From contig OY727093.1 of the NCBI GenBank assembly GCA_963402885.1, positions 25,233,409 to 25,297,408 on the forward strand: DNA of 64,000 nt. Direction: 5' to 3'. Below are positions 26,701-36,762 of the stretch, piece after piece. Origin of the DNA: Antedon bifida. Taxonomy: Eukaryota; Echinodermata; Crinoidea; Comatulida; Antedonidae. Position 1 is the first letter of the stretch. Every line of letters begins with the position of its first letter. The notes under the pieces were generated by a model. That model ran no database searches. It was not told where the DNA came from and was given only the letters and a program-made list of their open reading frames with translations. The translations under genes and the position numbers were made by a program.

Positions 26701-29700
26701 TGTACATTAAGTACTATATTAATCCAGGTTATTATTATTTATAATAGTTTATACATACACACATACAGTATATATATACATATATTAATTATAATACGTT
26801 GATGTTATATAGCTTAATTCACTAAGCACTTCACATTATTACCTTGGCAATATTTTTGGATCACGTCTGGAAACATACTCCCATAGTATAGCAGCCTGTA
26901 ATCAATGCAGTTGTGTTTTGACCTATACAAAGTACCCATTTGTAAACCTGGGCAGAGAGTCAAACATAAGTAAAGTGTCTTGCCTAAGGATACAAGCAAT
27001 GCAACAAGCTTTGGATTTGATGATCTGTAGTCCAACACGCTGTGCCACACGCCTTTGTAGTAAGCTTGAACCAGTTCATGTATGCGAATATGCTTGAGGC
27101 AAGTGCGGAGCAGAATAGAAATAATTAAAGATGCTGGTTTGCTCATTTTATCTTTGACTATTTCTTGGTGTTGTATATTAATATCACGTAATTCCTTTAA
27201 ATAATGACACTTTAGTTTTAATAACAGTATAGTATAGTATATATATATTATGTATATGTCTTGCACTGATGAAGGGCTAGTGTTGCCCGAAAGCTCTGCT
27301 AACTTTTCTGGCTGTTTTACTTTATCGTTTTGATTTAAAGCTTTTCGCTTGTTTTTTTGTATCTCCATTGAGATCCAGCCACTGATACCCACAGCATTGT
27401 CATTTGTTCAGTAATTTGCCTTTGGATTTATATGTATATGTCTACATATAATAGTATACTGTATTACTTTACCTTTCAGGATTGTGTTTATAAGACCAAT
27501 GAATTGCTTATTCTTGAGATGTTGACATCTTCTGATAAATGCTTAGTGTGGCTGTGTTACATACATTTCAAATACTTTAAGCATCTGCCGCAAAGTTTAT
27601 TTGATTCTACTGCATCAGCTCCATCTAGACTAGTCTCCAAGGTAAAGACTACATATCCTATAATAACACGCCTGATTGCATTCTTGCAATTTGATTGGTT
27701 AATTACGTATCATGTGTAATTTTGAATTAGCCCTACCTAACAGAAAAGTGATATCTAATAGTGATAATTAACACGCTTTAATGCACATTCAGATTTCTAT
27801 ATGAAACTGCGCAAGCGCAAATTCAGGGGGTCACAATGAGCTTAAGCTCATTGTTGATGACTCAGCAAATTTACATAACAAATAGTTACACGACATCGAA
27901 AATGTCGGCAAGTGCGACACAAAGGAAAATATTACTGGATTTCAATCTGCTAATATATGTCTCTGTTACAATGAGTTCCTAATGGCTCATTCCCCTACAT
28001 CAGAATATATAGATACATATGTTGTTATGATTTTTATATAGGAGTTGTTTTATTCTCCCTGGACAAAAAGCAGCATTTCTGTATTGGATGAGATTGAGAA
28101 AGACTTTAACGATGCAATTGAGAGGTGTAAGGAACTGAATGATGTTGATAGTGTTCTGACATGCATGCCTCTATATGAGAACTTTGTGCAAATGTATATA
28201 GCATGTGACAGGTAAGTGGTTTACTTATTGTGCACTAGTATTTATAAAAATGCTCAAATTACAACCTCCACTACACTCACATACAATCTGCCATAAGTAC
28301 ACATCATTCCATCATTCCACTAAACAGTCCTAATGAGGTACTTTGCATAACATTTGGTTGTTGATTGATTTGCCACAAGTCTTTTGTTGTTTCTTTTATG
28401 TAACACCACCAGCAATGTTTTTCCAGATTAGGTCAGGTCAAGTGTACCAAAATGTTTCCTTTTCACAAAGCCTAATACAAGACCAACAGTTCAACATCCT
28501 GTTCAACTAAATCTTCTTTACGCACTTATGGTTGATTAGCCAGCGTTCAGAGTTCAGATTGTGACTCTAGTTCTGCTTGCATTAAAAAAATAATATGATG
28601 ACTACGCCTACAACAAGAAATATTAAATTCTTTTTCAGCCCAAAAAAAGCAGTGTCAACATGCAGAGGTTTAGTAACAGAATTCCCATGTTGCGACCAAC
28701 TTTGGATTCTGCTTCTGAAAACACTGAAATCATGTGATTCACCAAATTTTAATCAGGTAACTTAATTAAAATAAGGCTCGAAATAAATTTCAACAAAAAT
28801 AAGTTCTTTTTATTTATCTTAGATTCATTTAGGATTATCAATTGTCATGTCAAATCATTTTAACTTTTCACTTAAGCACATTTTTTATAGACTAAGTATG
28901 ATCTTTGTATTTTATATTACTTGATCAGTTGTTAAGTTCCATGTTGACCATGAATGTAAATATTATGTATGTATTATTTTGCTTGTGTTTTTCTGCCAAG
29001 AAAACAATTATCATTGTACTATGTATGAATGACTTAATAAATCGAATCTGAATCTAAGTAAAAAGATTATCACACATAATCACATAAATGAATTAATTTA
29101 GTTTATACTAAACAAAAACAATATACAAACAACAAGAAGAAAACATAGCTGGGGAGATCGGACATTCAGTACTACTGGGCCTAGGTTTGGGACTAATCTG
29201 CCTTTACATGTTATAAACTTGACATCTTTTGGACAGTTTTAAGTCACTTCTAAAAACTCGCTTGTTCTGATTTTTTTTTTTGACAACGCTATGAGCAATG
29301 GTCGTTGGAATGGCGATTTTAATATGGATCATTTGATTGATTGATTTATATACATTTTTTCTGATACAGGTAGTAGAGGAAGCTCTTTCTTATAACAGCA
29401 GATCACCTGGTATCTATTTGACAGCTGCATCTTATGCCATCGTCAAAAGAAATAAAGATTTAGCACGCAGTTTACTTCATCGATGTGCTACCTCCTACTT
29501 CACAAATGCAGATGGTCATGATGCTATAACCCTCTACTGGTATTTAATTTGTTATGTTTACTTTTGCAATAGTAAGGTTTATTTGAAATTACTTATAGTA
29601 ATACAACCACAAACCCAGTACCGTTTTGATTACGATCAATCGGGAAATTACCTCACGACAGTCTAGGATAATTGATATACAAAATCATTACACCCAACTA

Positions 29701-32700
29701 CTATCTTCATCTCCTTATGCGGAACATCATTTGAATAATAGAACAAATCACACATCTACACATAATCAAACATCATATACTCTATCTCTGACAATATTTC
29801 AATCTTCTATCGACTAAAGCCGAAGTATAGTCGTTATCTCGGGACCGTTCTATGGTCACCACCAGGTAGGCTTACTTCATCAAGGCTTCTATGAATGGAT
29901 GACGAGTTGGGAGCAGGAATGCTAGTAGACCAAACCCAGTACCGTTTTGATTACGATCATGCGGGAAATTACCTCACAACAATTATAACTATTTTATATA
30001 ACATCTTGTTCTCAGTTTTATGTGATTTTATACTTTTTATTACTGTTTGTGCGACAATGTTTTTAGACAATTTTAATGTGTGTACTTTCAGCCAAAGTTT
30101 CAAGCCATTCATGAGTTTGACAATAAAGTTTATTGAATTGAATTATGACAGTAAATTTAATGTAATGAGTAACACCACATTCAAGGAAATACAAAATACA
30201 TTAACTTTGTGGTGGTAATTCACAGATGAAAACAAATATTTATTCAGTAACATAAATACATCATTTACCAGTAAGCAAGTATAGGCATGAACCTAAATAG
30301 ACAAACAGCTCTTACTCCATCATTAAATGTACAGTATACAAAAATAAGATAAACAGTTTAACTAAAACAAAAGTACATTATGAGATAAACCCAGAAACAG
30401 AAAATTAGTTTTTTGCTATGTTAGATATATATGAAGATGTATTGTTCCCCAAATTTTGAATAGGTAATTTTTCGGTTTTAATAAAGTTAATCACTTTTGT
30501 AGAAAAAAAAAGTTTGTCACTTATATATTAAAAAAAAAAAAATAAACGGTTGAATTAACCAAAAACACATTGAATTCCAGTCAATTTGACTATTTTTTGC
30601 TTTAAATTATACATTTTTTACAGGTAAATAATTTCTTTTTCCAATCCAATTTTTGGTCAAAGTGAATAGCAATTATATTCAACAAAAATGTTTTAAATTA
30701 TTTTTTCCGGGGCACAATACATCTTTAATAAGAATCTCATATTAATAAAAGCCCATCTTAAATTTTTTAATACATTTTAAATTATACTTTATCTCTCAAT
30801 AGTAAACTTCTTAATCAATTGTTGCCCTACATTCCACATCAATTGTCTTATGCTGATGATGTTGGAGATAATTTAAAACAGCAGAAAGTTCACTTGTGGA
30901 TGTGCTATGCATTACTATATGAAATAAACGGCAGCGAATCGGCAACAGTAGAAGCATATATGGTAGCTCTTTATGATCTTACTAACACAAAAGACGTACA
31001 TAAAGTTTGGCTAGGGTGAGTGTACTGTAAAACAGTTTTTTTATGTGTAGCAATTTCAAGAGACCTATTTACTGTATGATTATGGTCATGAAAAGCATAA
31101 AAAATAAATTGACAAAATAAACCTTTAAACAAATTGAAGGAAGAAGAACATTTCTTTTTCTTTTATGAAGGATCCAAAACAGTAAACTTTAAAGATAAAC
31201 TAAACGTTTCTCATAGTTTTCTCATAAATTTGTAATTAAATATGCAATCGTAATATTTTTATTTCAACTGAGTATCGCTCTATAAAATCACTGTGTATTT
31301 TTCTAAATATATTTATTGCATTATTACTTTTGACTTATGTGATTATTCAAGGTCTGTACTTCAGTATTTTAACTATCCAAGCCCATTTTTTACCTGGGTT
31401 GATTTTGATGAAACAAGTATTTAAATTTAGTTAATACATAATAATTTATTATTTATATTTATGTGTACTCATGCATGTAGTCCACATACTGTACATGTGT
31501 AACAAAATAACATTGTCAAATTTTCTGTTGAAGTTACTTACAATATCATTTACGCAAGATGTCCTCCTCAACTGACAAAACCCAGCATGTACAAACCTGG
31601 CATGACTTGATCAAGCGATGCTTAGCGACATCCCCGTGTAAATTCCCAGTACCTTACAACACTACCAAGAATTGGATTGACTACAGCTTCCACAATAAGG
31701 TGGTGAACCTGTATATGGCGACCATTAAAGAGGATGATAAACTGGATGTCTTTGAGCGACTGCTGTCAATGATGCCGAAAAACACACTATTGTTATTAAG
31801 GTTAGTCCTAGAGTATTATCACAGATAGTAAACAAAGTAATAAAACATGACAGATCTGTGCATGTTCACAAACCAATCTATGATAGAGTGATGGTGTAAT
31901 AATAATATCGGACTAGCATGTGATAGACATGGGTTCGAGTCTATCTGTACCATACTGATTGCATCTAAGGCAAGATGCCTTACTCTCATTGCTTCATTCT
32001 TTGGATGGGATGTAAAGCTGTTGGTCCTGTGTAAATATATTGCATGTTAAAGAACTTGGGGAAAAAATAGAGGATCGTCTCCCGTTGCTCCTATGTACAT
32101 ACATTGCACATGTCCATGATATAGAATTTGGTACAATATTCAAAAAGTGACTGCTGGTACTTATCATGGTCTTGTACTGGGTCTTTTTGAAGAAGTCACA
32201 CAGCATAATGAAGAAATAAATTTCTAGAAATAAAGCTAACATTTTCTGTGAATATCACATTTTTGCTTAATCTAAGTCATAGCTTTATTCACATTTATTT
32301 GTTATTCTTGTTGATTTCAGAGTTTGTCAATATGCGGTGTTAGCAGAGCGCCCCCAGCAGGCCTTTATACATTGTACAACATACCTACGTGATCAACCCC
32401 ACTGTATTCAAGCATGGAAAGTGTAAGCCCTTTATTGAATTCTGCTTTCATTCATTTCTTGTTGGAGAATTGTGGTAGACTTTCTGATTTTTGTATTTTA
32501 TTCAAGTTACTATTCTATCATGTTTTTGTCATTATTTTGTGTTGCACTTTTATTGTTTACTCTTAATACAGTAGATCCACCTTTGTTTACATTTTTTTTC
32601 CAACCTTATTTATAGAGACCTTAGACCCTAAACAGCGTATGCTGATAATCAAAGGGCCTGCATGATGAGTTATGATAACTGTTTGTATACTAGTACACTG

Positions 32701-34908
32701 GGTAATCCCCCTACTCGTCTCGAAAGATGTACTACTGTAGGTTCTTTAAAGGGCACATGAGCCAGATACAGTGTACACTGACCCTATGGTTTATAGTCCT
32801 TATTTGAGAAGACTAACCTACTGTATATAAACAACATAGGTGGTGTCATACCTTTGTTCTCTGTGTTGCTCCTAGATTAATCTTGAAACTAAACTGCATT
32901 TTTATGTAAAATTAAATACCATATAGGCCTATTGATTTTGATTTTTTCCGTCTTTAAACGGTAAAAATGTAAAATATAAGTCGATTATAATCATTTAAGC
33001 GCCCCCTATAAAAATACCAGCATGTATTCCCAGATTGATTTTTTGGTTTTTCTTCTGTGATGCACCCACTTTTCAATCGATTGTAAAGACATATATTGAA
33101 TAAATTAATACAATTAATACAGCAACTAGACAGCGCCAGGCCAGGCTTATAGCTAGCATACGATGTTCATACGTTAATACTGATGTTTACCAGCTAGGCC
33201 TACAAAACTAAGCCTAGCTAGGCAAGGCCGTCCATGAGAGGACATTCGACGCGAGCTACTTAGGTAGTGCATTGTTTCTCTCTTAATAATCCACAGATTA
33301 TCTAGGCGTGATGTATAGAAAATTTGACATGTGGTTCACACAAAATACATGTTTCTGTTGTGCACTGCATGTCACATATTGCTGTTTATTCTTTGTCTTT
33401 AGCATAGTGTTGTTTCTCCACAGCGCAATTCACTTACAACTCATCACCAAGAATTACAAGCAGGTTGGTATTTTCATAATTATAATTTGTTACGATATAT
33501 TACAATGTAATAAAAAAAAAGTTGTCATATTGATATGGTAGAATTATTATCTGTCTATAGTTTAGATTCTAAACTTTATAAACTAAAAGTCATCCATGCC
33601 AAATTTGTATTTTCGTAGATGCCATTTTCTTTTATTTAAATATGCCATATGTCTTAAGAAATGAATAATATTCACTTAATACATTTGTTCATTTTTTCAG
33701 AAATGTTGTTCAATCACCTTGTTGATTGTGGGGTTTGGGGGAGTGGGGTGAATTAGAGTGGGGTAGAAAGACTGATAATTTGGGGCTGGAAGTGGGACGG
33801 TAATGTGGGTGAATGAGCATGATATTGTGGGTCTTTTGGGTGGGTAGGTTAAAAGGGAGTGGGTGGAATGAGAGTAAGGGTAGAGATAGACTGATCATTT
33901 TATTTATAATGTTTCACATTTTTATTGCAGCATCTTCAACTATGAACTGTATTTTGTAAGGGTTGTTTTTAATTAATTGATTGCATTGAAATCAAAGTAA
34001 TATTAAAAATCATATACACATTTAGTAGTTTAAACGGCTACAACCAAACAGGAAAACAAATTAGGTTACATTATTTGTAGTATTATTTGTACTTAGCCTC
34101 GGTTTGTAGTATTGTACATATACTCATAAAATAAAAGAAACATAGAAAGAACATATAGAAAAGAAAACAAATTTTATATAGAGAGTAGATAGAAATAATG
34201 GCATAAACTAGGTTTACCTACGAGACAATACAAACAAGTGAACTATGTATAAAACACAATTCTGCTTTCTGTCTTTACTTCTTTTTTTAGGTCCGTCATC
34301 TGTACACGAGGGCGCTTTCCAGCAATCCTTTAGTTGTTCCACTCTGGATCAATGTATATATACATTTTATTTATTTCTTGTATACAGTCACACTTGCTTA
34401 TGTCAATATAATACAATTGATGAATTTAACAGTATAAAAAAAAACAGTGAAAAAGATTTAACATAGACAAAATGTATTGTTGGTATAGGCCAGTTTGACT
34501 TTTACAGTTTATTCTTAAGTGTAATTTGTTAATGATAGTTCCGTATGCATACCGAGTATATCCAGGAACCTGGTTACGAAGATGGCATTAAAAAATGGAT
34601 TTAGCTTGTCTAAATTTAGGCTGAATTAGAGAATTATACACAGAATTATTTTTAACAACATAAAATGTTATTATTATATTTTGTTACACATTTTCCAAAA
34701 AGACAATTTATTTTAGTGGTCATAGTTGAAGTATGTATTTCTTTGTTTATAATTATTCTGTGGTATTTATTCTTTTTTATAGTATTTGCTGTTTTTGGTG
34801 GCACATGGCAGTAACTCTGACATAAACCAGGCTGTTTGTACAAGCTCAAAGCATGGCATAAAGTTAAAAGAATTGGCAATCAACAGAATCTTACCAACCT
34901 CCAACTGA
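14735..34908 (+). CDS. ZFC3H1: zinc finger C3H1 domain-containing protein (PAXT complex subunit), 28 exons
   Basis: Nuclear protein that, with the helicase MTR4, forms the core of the PAXT connection delivering polyadenylated nuclear RNA to the exosome (family knowledge). Exons: 14735-15308, 16462-16730, 17275-17452, 17788-18014, 18547-18655, 19135-19397, 19482-19580, 19726-19863, 20485-20903, 21061-21235, 21964-22149, 22357-23030, 23478-23609, 23858-24195, 24959-25124, 25648-25831, 26488-26676, 27480-27641, 28042-28211, 28639-28756, 29370-29539, 30803-31015, 31352-31397, 31559-31800, 32321-32422, 33424-33463, 34291-34353, 34783-34908. About 1,923 residues, near the human length (1,989). Order: acidic MMEEGEIEDGEIEDD start, basic and coiled-coil N-terminal half, a proline run, the C-x7-C-x4-C-x3-H finger, then HAT-type helical repeats. 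All exon phases join; the weak point is exon 23, whose frame requires a GTTGAT donor. The first ATG gives MM; either Met could be used. Confidence 0.95.
15508..16261. mobile_element. inverted-repeat element in ZFC3H1 intron 1, interrupted by a MITE
   Basis: The ends are imperfect inverted repeats of about 80 bp. The left arm starts GTATAGAGTTCTGCGG at 15508. The right arm ends at 16261 as the complement of GTATATTGTTCTGCGG. Both arms carry TGACGTCA and GGCGCTGCGT words; the left arm repeats the GGTAGGTGGCGCTGC piece twice. The Harbinger-type MITE 15654-15993 sits inside, so this element is older. No clear target duplication and no transposase. Confidence 0.7.
15654..15993. mobile_element. Harbinger-type MITE, copy 1 (340 bp)
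   Basis: Near-perfect terminal inverted repeats of about 55 bp begin TGCACTTGTCAATTGTATGA and include the core CGACCCCCGGGAGAGG. The element is flanked by a 3-bp duplication TTA (15651-15653 and 15994-15996), the TWA type of the PIF/Harbinger superfamily. The interior is rich in GTGCGTCA / TGACGCA repeats and has no coding capacity. A second copy is at 43475-43788. Confidence 0.85.
16852..17032. mobile_element. foldback MITE in ZFC3H1 intron 2
   Basis: The arms are long inverted repeats: CTTTCACACCGGTTCCAGCA at the left, and the complement ending in GGTGTGAAAG at 17032. They share the words CCAGCACGGTTC, GGTCCGG and AACGAAACATTGA. About 180 bp, nearly all of it palindromic. No target duplication was settled. 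Confidence 0.75.
17529..17650. repeat. small inverted-repeat element in intron 3
   Basis: AACTCAGACAGC (17529-17540) is followed by GCTGTCTGAGT at 17572-17582 and again at 17638-17648, so two alternative hairpins are possible. Probably a short MITE or remnant. Confidence 0.5.
19885..20380 (+). repeat. minisatellite of GGACACCCCTATTCAGA units in ZFC3H1 intron 8
   Basis: About 25-30 tandem copies of an 18-19-bp word with three variants: GAGGACACCCCTATTCA, GAGGGAACCCCTATTCA and GAGTGTACCCCTATTAA. Related single copies occur at 23056-23140, 24675-24833 and 62545-62600, which look like pogo-type MITE sequence, so the array probably expanded from such an element. Frames stay open through it (20060-20455) only because the unit lacks stops. 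Confidence 0.9.
21424..21545 (+). repeat. dispersed repeat, ACTAGTATACCGGGGTAA family, copy A
   Basis: Shares with 32688-32815 and 37976-38040 the chain ACTAGTA-ACCGGGGTAAT, CCTACTCATCTTGAAAGATG, TACTAGGTTCTTTAA and GTTTATAGTCCTTAT. Internal hairpin-like pieces are present. Likely a SINE body; no intact promoter boxes were identified. Confidence 0.6.
22207..22303 (+). repeat. GATGGATA/GATA microsatellite
   Basis: Imperfect GATA and GATG tetranucleotides inside ZFC3H1 intron 11. Confidence 0.85.
23056..23140 (+). repeat. decayed GGACACCC repeat fragment
   Basis: Three or four degenerate copies of the GGACACCCATATTTAGAGG-type word, related to the minisatellite at 19885-20380, in ZFC3H1 intron 12. 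The rest of this intron (23141-23477) shows nothing recognisable. Confidence 0.6.
23478..23900 (+). other. ZFC3H1: ZFC3H1 CCCH zinc-finger exons
   Basis: The two exons 23478-23609 and 23858-24195 join within a Trp codon and encode the single zinc finger. Ligands read Cys, seven residues, Cys, four, Cys, three, His (FCRFELNGKCNDDDC, then RWQH). The next residues (ERDFKMSFEETLAHLVSYN) match the family segment right after the finger. The metal ligands are intact, so the gene is not a pseudogene here. Confidence 0.93.
24318..24576. mobile_element. MITE with TA duplication in ZFC3H1 intron 14
   Basis: Terminal inverted repeats start TAGAGTATCAC and continue imperfectly through CGTCACAATAC and GTTAC. 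Each end is flanked by TA (24316-24317, 24577-24578), as for Tc1/mariner-type elements. 259 bp, no coding capacity. Confidence 0.65.
24675..24833. mobile_element. pogo/Tigger-like MITE
   Basis: The ends read CAGAGGAACACTTCC and the complement of CAGTAGAAACTTCAGGACCC, flanked by TA on both sides. The interior carries GGACACCTCTACTCAGGGG words shared with the intron 8 minisatellite. 159 bp. Confidence 0.6.
25173..25479 (+). mobile_element. AAGATGTATTGTCC MITE, copy 1
   Basis: Starts AAGATATATTGTCCCCCTGA after TA and ends GGGGATCTT before TA; part of the right end is deleted. The interior contains CCAAAAATTGGATC and CAATTGACTGGAAGTCAATG. Same family as 30434-30725 (opposite orientation), 38879-39178 and, by its ends, 45177-45725. 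Confidence 0.8.
25847..25979. mobile_element. MITE with GCAACACAAGGACGCAA ends
   Basis: Inverted termini CACTAGAGGCGCAACACAAG and the complement of GGCCGCAACGCAAGGACG, starting 16 bp after the donor of ZFC3H1 exon 16. Same family as 41319-41502. Confidence 0.65.
26010..26290. repeat. SINE-like repeat
   Basis: Contains GAGCGAGTCGAGTGGTTAAG, a tRNA-like A-box region, then GGTCGAGGC which may be a degenerate B box, and a tail with CAAGTAAGGGGTTACC. Intron 16 of ZFC3H1. A diverged tRNA-derived SINE is inferred; the boxes are imperfect. Confidence 0.45.
26880..27075 (-). repeat. tRNA-type SINE remnant (minus strand)
   Basis: Read on the minus strand it has GTGGCACAGCGTGTTGGACT (A-box-like), then CCTTAGGCAAGACACTTTAC and a GGTACTTTGTATAGG tail, the layout of tRNA-derived SINE bodies in marine deuterostomes. 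B box degenerate. ZFC3H1 intron 17. Confidence 0.5.
27262..27310 (+). ncRNA. hammerhead-ribozyme-like core, degenerate
   Basis: CTGATGA (27266-27272) is followed by GGGC and GCCC, which can pair over a 7-nt loop, and then GAAA (27289-27292): the order of a hammerhead catalytic core. Penelope-like retroelements are known to carry such motifs. Helix I does not pair well, and an extra A (27273) precedes helix II, so activity is doubtful. Surrounding sequence to about 27420 looks like retroelement remnant. Confidence 0.3.
28905..29055 (+). mobile_element. non-LTR retrotransposon 3' tail
   Basis: Ends in ATGACTTAATAAATCGAATC followed by TGAATCT repeats, a typical 3' end of CR1/L2-like elements. 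ZFC3H1 intron 20. No reverse transcriptase remains. Confidence 0.5.
29155..29270 (+). pseudogene. LINE ORF2 C-terminal fossil
   Basis: With frame breaks this reads like the end of a non-LTR reverse transcriptase protein: a GLGL/TNLPLHVINLTSFGQF-like stretch, then SLLKTRLF and a stop. It is cut off on both sides and cannot be functional. Confidence 0.4.
29600..30160 (+). repeat. direct repeat and retroelement-type 3' end in ZFC3H1 intron 21
   Basis: AACCCAGTACCGTTTTGATT with its next 30 bp occurs at 29607 and again at 29930, 323 bp apart with few differences. The segment ends with AATAAAGTTTATTGAATTGA, typical of a non-LTR retrotransposon 3' tail. The reading frames 29626-29817 and 29895-30218 are not recognisable proteins. 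Confidence 0.5.
30434..30725 (-). mobile_element. AAGATGTATTGTCC MITE, copy 2 (inverted)
   Basis: Ends AAGATGTATTGTTCCCC and GGGGCACAATACATCTT. The interior matches copies 1 and 3 in reverse orientation (CCAATCCAATTTTTGGTCAA). TA follows the right end; the left flank has mutated to TG. It lies about 80 bp before ZFC3H1 exon 22. Confidence 0.8.
31880..32065 (+). repeat. tRNA-derived SINE
   Basis: Contains ATGGGTTCGAGTCTATC, a good RNA polymerase III B box, preceded by an A-box-like region (GATGGTGTAATAATAATATC). It continues into GGCAAGATGCCTTACTCTCA and TTGCTTCATTCTTTGGATGG, the body of a common marine deuterostome SINE type. ZFC3H1 intron 24. Confidence 0.65.
32688..32815 (+). repeat. dispersed repeat, ACTAGTATACCGGGGTAA family, copy B
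   Basis: Same chain of words as copy A (ACTAGTACACTGGGTAATCC, CTCGTCTCGAAAGATGTACT, GGTTTATAGTCCTTAT) with small indels. Confidence 0.6.
33722..33870 (+). other. G-rich stretch with quadruplex potential in ZFC3H1 intron 26
   Basis: The sense strand has four close G4/G5 runs (33730-33763: GGGG, GGGGG, GGGG, GGGG) and further GGG runs after it, inside an otherwise AT-rich intron. It would be present in the pre-mRNA. Confidence 0.6.
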
Positions 34909-34985
34909 GAAGTCAACATGTATCACTAGGGCTTGAATACAAGAAATACATTTACAAATTTAAAAGAAAAAAAATGTTTTATATT

Positions 34986-35021
34986 AATAAAACTTGTCAT
35001 TTTGAACATATATTGAATAAA
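34986..35021 (+). terminator. ZFC3H1 polyadenylation signals
   Basis: AATAAA occurs at 34986-34991 and again at 35016-35021, 78 and 108 bp after the stop codon. Confidence 0.6.
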
Positions 35022-36624
35022 TAGTACAAAATGACAGTTTTATTATTTAAAACAATAAATATTTTCGGACATTTTTTTATGAACCTACTGTACCTAATGG
35101 ACTTTGAACAAGATTATTATATTAGACTGAATATTTGCAAGCATGGACTTATACACTCAGATGTCATGGTGAAAAACTATTATGAATTTGACTAAATGGA
35201 CCTTGTTTACAGTTTTAATGTTCGACAGTGACGTAAGTATTATTAATATGGGATTTATATTTTGTTGCAGGAGACTGGTGATTTATTATGCCCTTCTACA
35301 GATGGGTGCACAGATTTTTAAAAATATTTTGTTTTTATATTTACACTTTTCATCATTGATAACTGTTTTGTTTTTTTTTCATTTTTGTTGAAATGTATAC
35401 AATATAATTGTTATGTTTATGCTTGTGTCTGTGTTAACTAACGTTTAATCCCAAAAACAAGTTAAGGCTGATGAAGTGACTGGCCAGTTGCTGTATTATC
35501 AATACTATGGCTGTTTTTATGTTGGTGTCTGACCATCACTTCGTGGTTAAGCATATTTATTGGATGTTTACTTGGCATTCTGTATTGCAAGACATGTGGT
35601 CAGTTGCTGTACATATGAAATCCAGTGGATGATCAACATTGCTATATTTCAAGTGCATGCCAGAACAATACTTTGTATGTCAAACATTTCAATTCACGTT
35701 TTACATCATTGTATATGGAAAAACGTCCAGATTCCTGTGGATGTAGACAGAATATTGAAGATAATCGACATACGATCCTGAGCTGTTGACAAAGTACTAA
35801 TGAATATATTACAGAATTTATTTCAGTTTTCAGCATGTGTTCATACAAATTAAAATTTGTAAAAAGAAAAATATTAAATTATGACTATAAAATCTGTTGG
35901 GGTGGGTGTGAATTTTAAAGCATGACATAAACATTTGATAACTGTTTTTCAGTAATACACGTTGCCATGTATCCATATTATTTTGTACAAATAATGGATA
36001 AAAATTACGTCATGATTAATCAATATTGTGTTATTGCAGGTCTTTTTTCAATTAAAGACATTCATGATTTAGTAGTTGAACCCAAAAAAAAAAATACTAC
36101 AACCGTACTATACATTATGAGATCATGTTCCGAATATGAGCACTGTTTCTATAATTTACAGTATGATTTATATACATTTTAAATATCTTTTTTATCCATT
36201 TAATACCCAAATAGTAAGGTATTTTACTTATTTATAACTCTATAAAAGCAAATATCCTTTAGTTGAAGAGAGACCTGTAACTTTTAACACTCATATATTT
36301 TTATGACTTAGTCTTTCTTAGTTTATAGATGGACATAGTTTTAGTTTTTTTCTAGATAGTTTAGATATTTGTATTCATTAATCAACCAAAAATAACAAAA
36401 GACATTTGTATATTATATATTTTTTTTTTATTTATTGGTGCTATAATTAGGCCTTTAATATTTTTAGACATTCAGTTATTTCGTATCCGTATATATATAT
36501 GTATATTATTTTTGTGATTTTGCATTTAATTTAAATAATGCACCCTAGTTTTAATTATCGTATGAATTACTATGAGAAAGTGAAATAAAAAAGTGAAATA
36601 GAAATGGTATAATTTATAATAGTT
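35022..36624. other. convergent intergenic region
   Basis: AT-rich spacer between the 3' ends of ZFC3H1 and TTLL12. Open frames of 60-73 codons (for example 35182-35391, 35560-35781, 35967-36182) show no domain, no splice context and no codon bias. I see no RNA gene or transposon ends. Confidence 0.6.
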
Positions 36625-36630
36625 TTTATT
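36625..36630 (-). terminator. TTLL12 polyadenylation signal
   Basis: TTTATT on the plus strand is AATAAA on the minus strand, 133 bp downstream of the TTLL12 stop codon. Confidence 0.55.
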
Positions 36631-36762
36631 CCTTGTAGTCATCTTTTTTCCACGTAACATTTCATTCCAATAGTACATTTTCGCTCAAAAAGAAAATACA
36701 TCTATCGCTCAGTTTCCTTTATAATTTGACCAATACCAATAGTTTACTCATTTTCGTCAGTC

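Larger units (their letters stand above)
24959..34908 (+). other. ZFC3H1: ZFC3H1 C-terminal HAT-repeat region
   Basis: Exons 15-28 encode helical repeats of half-a-TPR (HAT) type, as in RNA-processing scaffolds. Visible landmarks are VQLWLKLAYK-like DIQLWLKLAYKQL (25078-25116), DPDLWLHYLTLYNKR, the segment HLWMCYALLYE (30891 onward), VEAYMVALYDLTNTKDVHKVW, and VRHLYTRALSSNPLVVPLW in the 63-nt exon at 34291. The final exon ends KELAINRILPTSN and stops at 34906-34908. The small late exons (40, 46 and 63 nt) keep frame. Confidence 0.9.

Noticed and set aside
26814-27392. 192-codon minus-strand frame
   Set aside because: It runs through a SINE remnant, a TA-rich stretch and the hammerhead-like retroelement piece. 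No coding signature; chance opening.
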